Notes under the pieces: model-generated
Told to the model about the DNA's origin: nothing
The model's database searches: none
Seen by the model: the letters and a program-made list of their open reading frames with translations, nothing else
Translations under genes and position numbers: made by a program
DNA from: JBDLID01 sp039715055
GTDB lineage: Bacteria > Desulfobacterota > Desulfobulbia > Desulfobulbales > Desulfocapsaceae
DNA length: 26,317 nucleotides
Direction of reading: 5' to 3'
NCBI GenBank assembly: GCA_039715055.1
Contig: JBDLID010000033.1
Location: forward strand, 1 to 26,317
Part shown: positions 22,649-26,317 of the stretch, piece after piece
Layout: every line of letters begins with the position of its first letter
Position numbering within the stretch: position 1 is the first letter of the stretch

Positions 22649-24154
22649 CTAAAAGAAAGCGGCATGGTTGGAGGTAAACAGCAGAGGATCACGTTTAAGA
22701 ATCGGGCTGATCGCCGGATGACGCTTGAACTCCCGGTCAAGAAAGACACGGATATCTTTGCGGTGCCAGCTTAAGGGGTGGATAAAGTCCCGGTAGAGGG
22801 AGAGATCACCCCGGTAGAATTCCCTGGAATCCAGCTGCAGGTCATCCTCCCCACCCAGCGGCATGTTGAAGATTGCAAGATTTAAAAAGGTGATCAGCTT
22901 CGCGTGTCTGGCTGTGAAAGCCAGGGTGTTGCGAGCCGCGGCATGACTCTCCTGGGGAGTTCCGAAGAGAAGGTAAACGTAGGTGGCAATCCCTGCGTCA
23001 TGGAGGCAGTGCAGGGTGGCTGAGACCGATTCAAGGTTGATTCCCTTGGCCATGGCTGTGAGCACTTCCTGGTCACCCGATTCAATTCCCAGTTTCAGCA
23101 TCTTACAGCCGGATTGTTTCAGTTGTCGGCAAAACGATCGGTCGGTCAGGAATCGACTCACCCTTGCAAAACCGTACCACGGAACCGGTTTTTCCCGTTT
23201 GATCATTGCCTGCATCAGGGCCGGGCTGACAGCGTTGTCGAGAAAATGGACAAGGGCGGGGTGGTGTTTTTCAATCAGCTGGTCCAGATCGGCCATGACA
23301 GTGTCGATTGCCGCGGCCAGGTAAGGATTGCCTTCGGCCTTTTCTGGACAAAACGAACAGCGGTTCCAGTAACAGCCCGATGAAGCAGCATAGGGAAGGA
23401 TAAAACCAGGGGCCAGGTAGTCGGAGTTCGGCAGCCCGTCAAAAGTCGGCGTTGCGTGCTGTTGCCGATCCTTGTCACCAGTGAGAATGTTGAGGAGTTG
23501 TTGCTCACCGGGACCGGCCACCAGGTAGTCGATCAGGTGTGAAAAAGGATTTTGCCAACCCGGTTTTCGCATCCAGGAGGTGACCAGACCGCCGCCGACA
23601 ATAATTTCAATGTGCGGGTACCTGCTTTTGACAAAACCGATCATCGAAAAGCAGGTCAGGGCCTGGCTCAGGTAGTTGAGAGAAAAGCCGATTCGTTTGA
23701 TCTTCTTTTCTTCGATCAGATCAGGCAGCCGTTGTCCAAACCAGGGGAAAAAGATCGATTGCTCAGGCTGTGCCGAACTTCTAAGAAGATCTTCACTGCT
23801 CAGCGGTGAAAGGGTCTGGTCCTGAAAATTGCTCAGGCTCAGTTGAAGCCCCCTGGTCTTTCCTGTCAGCTCCAGCAGTCGGTTGATATCCGAGACACAC
23901 CTCTGGTAACGGGAAGAGTTCTGGTAGGTGGCCGGGTTACGAAGTGACTCCAGGTTGCGGCTGCGATTTTTGGCCGCCCTCCGGCTCCACGTATCATCGG
24001 CTGTGGTTTCTTCGGCAAGAAGGTGAAGTTGTGCCTCGATGTTTGCATCCAGCAGGTAGCAGGGCTGGTCGTGAGCGAGAAGAAATCCTGCCAGGCGACT
24101 GATTCCTGCCGGTGGTTCGCAGGCCTTTGCAAGGGGAGGAAAGACAAGAAGCAT
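22649..24154 (-). CDS. Radical SAM protein with B12-binding-like N-terminus
   Basis: The 501-residue protein begins like a cobalamin-binding radical SAM enzyme (MLLVFPPLAKACEPPAGISR), with a second Rossmann-like block RIGFSLNYLSQAL and EIIVGGGLVT near 155-192. The 4Fe-4S motif CYWNRCSFC has C261, C265 and C268. The core continues with LVHFLDNAVS, GCKMLKLGIESGDQ and TYVYLLFGTPQES. The substrate is unknown and the neighbours do not suggest one. The long hydrophilic stretch at about 45-130 is an insertion between the first two elements. The ribosome binding site is weak. Unlike the radical SAM gene at the left of the window, it appears to be transcribed alone. Confidence 0.87.
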   Translation of the reverse strand: MLLVFPPLAKACEPPAGISRLAGFLLAHDQPCYLLDANIEAQLHLLAEETTADDTWSRRAAKNRSRNLESLRNPATYQNSSRYQRCVSDINRLLELTGKTRGLQLSLSNFQDQTLSPLSSEDLLRSSAQPEQSIFFPWFGQRLPDLIEEKKIKRIGFSLNYLSQALTCFSMIGFVKSRYPHIEIIVGGGLVTSWMRKPGWQNPFSHLIDYLVAGPGEQQLLNILTGDKDRQQHATPTFDGLPNSDYLAPGFILPYAASSGCYWNRCSFCPEKAEGNPYLAAAIDTVMADLDQLIEKHHPALVHFLDNAVSPALMQAMIKREKPVPWYGFARVSRFLTDRSFCRQLKQSGCKMLKLGIESGDQEVLTAMAKGINLESVSATLHCLHDAGIATYVYLLFGTPQESHAAARNTLAFTARHAKLITFLNLAIFNMPLGGEDDLQLDSREFYRGDLSLYRDFIHPLSWHRKDIRVFLDREFKRHPAISPILKRDPLLFTSNHAAFF

Positions 24155-24232
24155 TTTGGTTTTCGGCTAAGGGGCTTTTTAAGGCAATTTTTATCGGATA
24201 ACTATTTCGCATACATTCTCCTCCATTTGAAC

Positions 24233-24273
24233 AAAAAAAAGCGGCCGCCGCATCATTTAGATGCAGCGGCCGC
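24233..24273 (-). terminator. Intrinsic terminator of the cytochrome gene
   Basis: On the minus strand, a very GC-rich stem (GCGGCCGC core plus GCATC/GATGC, one bulge per arm) with a small A/T loop is followed by eight T residues (complement of 24233-24240). It lies about 40 bases past the TAG at 24314. Its presence after the second segment of the cytochrome frame, with none after the UGA, supports one transcript across both parts. Confidence 0.85.
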
Positions 24274-24313
24274 CTCATGAGCCGGTTTCAGGCTCGCCAG
24301 GGAGTTTTACGAT

Positions 24314-25558
24314 CTAGTCGATCTCATACTCCACCTGCTTGGTTTCCTGATAGATTACATCACCTTTCTTGCCGCTGATGTAGTAGTAGAGCTTGACATC
24401 AAATTCAACATTTTCAATGTCAGTGTCGAAATGCATCAGGAATTGCTCTTTCTGGGTTTCCATGGGTTGCAGGGTCAGATCAACAATTTCTTTGATCTGC
24501 CAGGCTCCGTAGCGCATGCGGCCATTGAGATCTTTGCCGATCTCCCACCACTTCTTTTGCGCATTGAAGAGTACTTGTTTTTCGGCGTCTTTTTCATCCA
24601 GATTTTTGGCGGTCACATCCAGGACCACTTTGCCTGACCACAGTCAGCCGTCTGGAACGCGATGGCCGGTCTTGTTTTCGATAAAGACGGTGACCACTGC
24701 ACTGGGAATCCAGGTTTTTTCTTCCTTGACCTTCTTTTTCAGAGTACCGGGAAGTTGACGGTAGGGGATGATCTCCACCTGCATGCCAAGGCCTTCCTTG
24801 ACAGTGTCAAGATCGTGGCCGCCAGGGAAGGTGTGGCCGTTCTTCATGTGACAATCCTGGCAGGTCTTGGAACCGCCTTTGGCAATGTAGGCGTTCTGGT
24901 AACTGCCGGACAGGGTGTTGCACTGGATAATATCTCCATCCGGAGCCTTGTATTTGCCGTGACACTGCATACAGAAAGAGGCACGGGTCATATCCAGCGA
25001 CTCCTCGGTGGGATGGGCGTCGTCAGCATCTTCGCCTTCGGGGCCATAGATCATACCGGGTTTTGGCGGTCCATTGAGACCGACGGCAACGGCGTTGGCC
25101 TTGATGTTGTGACAGGACAGACAGCCGACATTAAGCCTGGCCAGCTCTTTTTTGGCAGCATCACCGGCCTTGGTCCCTTTTTTCTTGTGGGCGGTGACGA
25201 TCATCTTGCCGATCTCTACGGCCAGTTCCTCAGAGGCATATCTTACGGTGGGGGCATGGCAGTCGAGACATTTCATGACCTGGGCTTTGGTCAGGGGAGT
25301 CTTCCACTCCTTGGCCAGACCGATGGCGATATAATTATGCATTCCGCCCAACGATGAGATAACTGCTTTGGAGTGCCAGGAGCCACTCCACTGTTCATGG
25401 GCCTCCTCATGGCATTCCAGACATTTTGACTCATCGAACATCTTGGCCAGTTCATCTATTGAGTTGGCCAGTTTTTGTTCTGCACACTGTCCTTCACCTC
25501 CCAGAGGGAGGAAGAGCAGAGGGAGCAGTAAGATAATTGCTAACGACATTGACTTCAT
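24314..25558 (-). CDS. Exported pentahaem cytochrome c with in-frame UGA (candidate selenoprotein)
   Basis: The gene starts at ATG 25558 after a strong GGAGGG site. A signal peptide (1-25) precedes five CxxCH haem sites at C46-H50, C97-H101, C146-H150, C196-H200 and C233-H237, so the product is probably a periplasmic electron carrier or oxidoreductase. After NKTGHRVPDG (304) comes TGA at 24644-24646, then LWSGKVVLDVTAKN and more in the same frame to TAG at 24314. If UGA is read as selenocysteine (U305) the protein is 414 residues. The part after UGA is beta-rich, continuous with the domain begun before it, and has no ribosome binding site of its own. In related multihaem cytochromes I recall a C-terminal domain with GH-x-x-P-T/D-G, often followed by Cys or Tyr. 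A nonsense mutation is the alternative. Confidence 0.7.
24609..24628 (-). promoter_or_regulatory. Candidate bacterial SECIS element
   Basis: In the mRNA, GUGGUC pairs with GACCGC (one G-U wobble) around the loop CUGGAUGU. The loop begins 22 nt after the UGA, and bacterial SECIS loops are expected roughly 16-37 nt downstream with guanine near the loop start. Here guanines are at loop positions 3 and 4. A competing 7-bp stem uses the nearer GUGGUCA with UGACCGC. No folding program was run. Confidence 0.5.
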
Positions 25559-26036
25559 AAAGGCCCTCCTTTAATTGGGTAATCTATGTGGAAAGCAGTA
25601 AAATGAAACTTCATCCGCACTTTTTTTGTCTCCCGGACGTTTTCCACTTTAAGTGGTTACGTTTTGAGATCCGTATTTTTGAAACGAAAGATCACTTTGG
25701 AGGTTTCCACAGTTTTTTGTCATTTTCCGATCCTCTTTTGATTTCCTCCTTCTGTTTGAGTTTTGGAAAATGTGGCCATCTTAAAGGGAATCAAGATGGG
25801 GTAAATTTTGATGCTACATTGTGACACTTGTTTGAAATGATTATCAACTATGGTTACAAAAAAGTCCAGTGGTATTTGTCTCTGTTGCTTGAAGGAAAAG
25901 TTTTTTTCCTGTAATTTTCATGATTAGACCCTATAAAAAATTATAGGCGGAAGTGATGGAAACAACAAACTGAATAGGAATATCTGAAGACCACTCCGGA
26001 GTGAGTCGGTTTCAGTCCGAAAAAGGCGGGAGTACC
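25559..26036. other. 478-base divergent intergenic region
   Basis: No convincing gene is seen. It must hold the promoters for the cytochrome (minus) and methyltransferase (plus). It contains a 13-bp palindrome CCACTT-T-AAGTGG (25644-25656), a stretch at 25832-25846 that matches the Fur 7-1-7 pattern at about 11 of 14 positions, and a perfect inverted repeat CCTATAA-AAAA-TTATAGG (25930-25947). The Fur-like site would fit iron control of a haem protein, but one partial match is weak evidence. Confidence 0.4.
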
Positions 26037-26317
26037 ATGAGTGAAGAAAAGAAATTTGATCCGAGGAAAAGAAAAAAGCTGAATAACCCGTTACGGCTTC
26101 AATGGGTGCCACCATTCAGGGTCGTTGAACTGATGGGGTTGAACAGAGAGGGGACCTACCTGGATGTCGGAGCGGGTACGGGATATATAAGTCAGGCTAT
26201 TGGTACACTCCTCAATGGGCCGATCATCCACGCCCTGGATATCGAACCTCTGATGATTTCAGAAATGGAAATAACCCTGGAAGCCGCACCCTGGATACAT
26301 CCACAGCTGATGGAACG
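26037..26317 (+). CDS. Class I SAM-dependent methyltransferase (partial, cut by window end)
   Basis: The ATG follows a GCGGGAG ribosome binding site. The 93 codons present start MSEEKKFDPRKRKKLNNPLR and include the SAM-binding motif YLDVGAGTGYIS (about 48-59) and the acidic strand HALDIEPLM. The frame is open to the end of the window, so the C-terminal part is missing. The FDP-K-K-LNNP-R opening recalls small methyltransferases common in anaerobes. The substrate is unknown. It diverges from the cytochrome gene and may share regulation with it. Confidence 0.8.
   Translation, partial: MSEEKKFDPRKRKKLNNPLRLQWVPPFRVVELMGLNREGTYLDVGAGTGYISQAIGTLLNGPIIHALDIEPLMISEMEITLEAAPWIHPQLME

Noticed and set aside
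24314..24628. Separate small gene starting at GTG 24628
   Set aside because: It is in the same frame as the cytochrome, has no ribosome binding site, and its sequence continues the preceding beta domain; treated as the part after the UGA.
25588..25824. Possible 78-residue protein upstream of the cytochrome
   Set aside because: Phe- and Ser-rich translation of A/T-rich regulatory DNA, no ribosome binding site, no recognisable features.

Overview
The window looks like chromosomal DNA from a Gram-negative anaerobe, most likely a Desulfobacterota (Desulfobulbales-like) sulfate or sulfur metaboliser. I infer this from family content: an exported pentahaem cytochrome c, two B12-type radical SAM proteins, a stand-alone IMP cyclohydrolase in place of full-length PurH, PyrR beside purine genes, and a complete bacterial sucrose synthesis and cleavage set. 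No rRNA, tRNA, CRISPR array or transposase gene was seen. The taxonomic call is an inference.

Layout, left to right. (1) 1-2030: two adjacent hairpin repeats, then a small membrane protein translationally coupled to a B12-binding-type radical SAM protein. (2) 2090-4840 (minus): an unidentified gene remnant, then a hybrid sensor histidine kinase. (3) 5056-6308 (minus): an exported DUF4124-glutaredoxin protein and a conserved exported protein whose stop codon lies inside a ~140 bp repeat. (4) 6385-10402 (minus): an operon of dinB, sppA and a nucleoside-recognition (Gate) membrane protein. (5) 10548-15077 (plus): hslR, then purH (cyclohydrolase only), purN, pyrR and a U32 peptidase-like protein. 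(6) 15151-21118: a sucrose module of sucrose-phosphate synthase/phosphatase, sucrose synthase (convergent) and a PfkB fructokinase (divergent from the synthase). Together these make sucrose from UDP-glucose and fructose-6-phosphate, cleave it back to nucleotide-glucose and fructose, and rephosphorylate fructose. (7) 21164-24154: a YchJ/SEC-C protein, a methyltransferase and a second radical SAM protein. (8) 24233-25558 (minus): the multihaem cytochrome with its terminator. (9) 26037 to the end: the start of another methyltransferase.

Three signals stand out. First, the cytochrome frame is interrupted by a single in-frame UGA and then continues for over 100 codons. A 6-bp stem with an 8-nt loop starts 15 nt after the UGA, so the gene is a candidate selenocysteine-containing multihaem cytochrome c. 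Second, the sucrose module has a near-identical long hairpin at each edge and, outside these, a ~100 bp direct repeat. That repeat joins the last codons of the U32 gene to the last codons of ychJ. The module therefore appears to have been inserted between two formerly convergent neighbours, leaving a frameshifted ychJ remnant on the left. Third, a MITE-like family with conserved asymmetric ends occurs three times, each copy abutting or overlapping a gene end.
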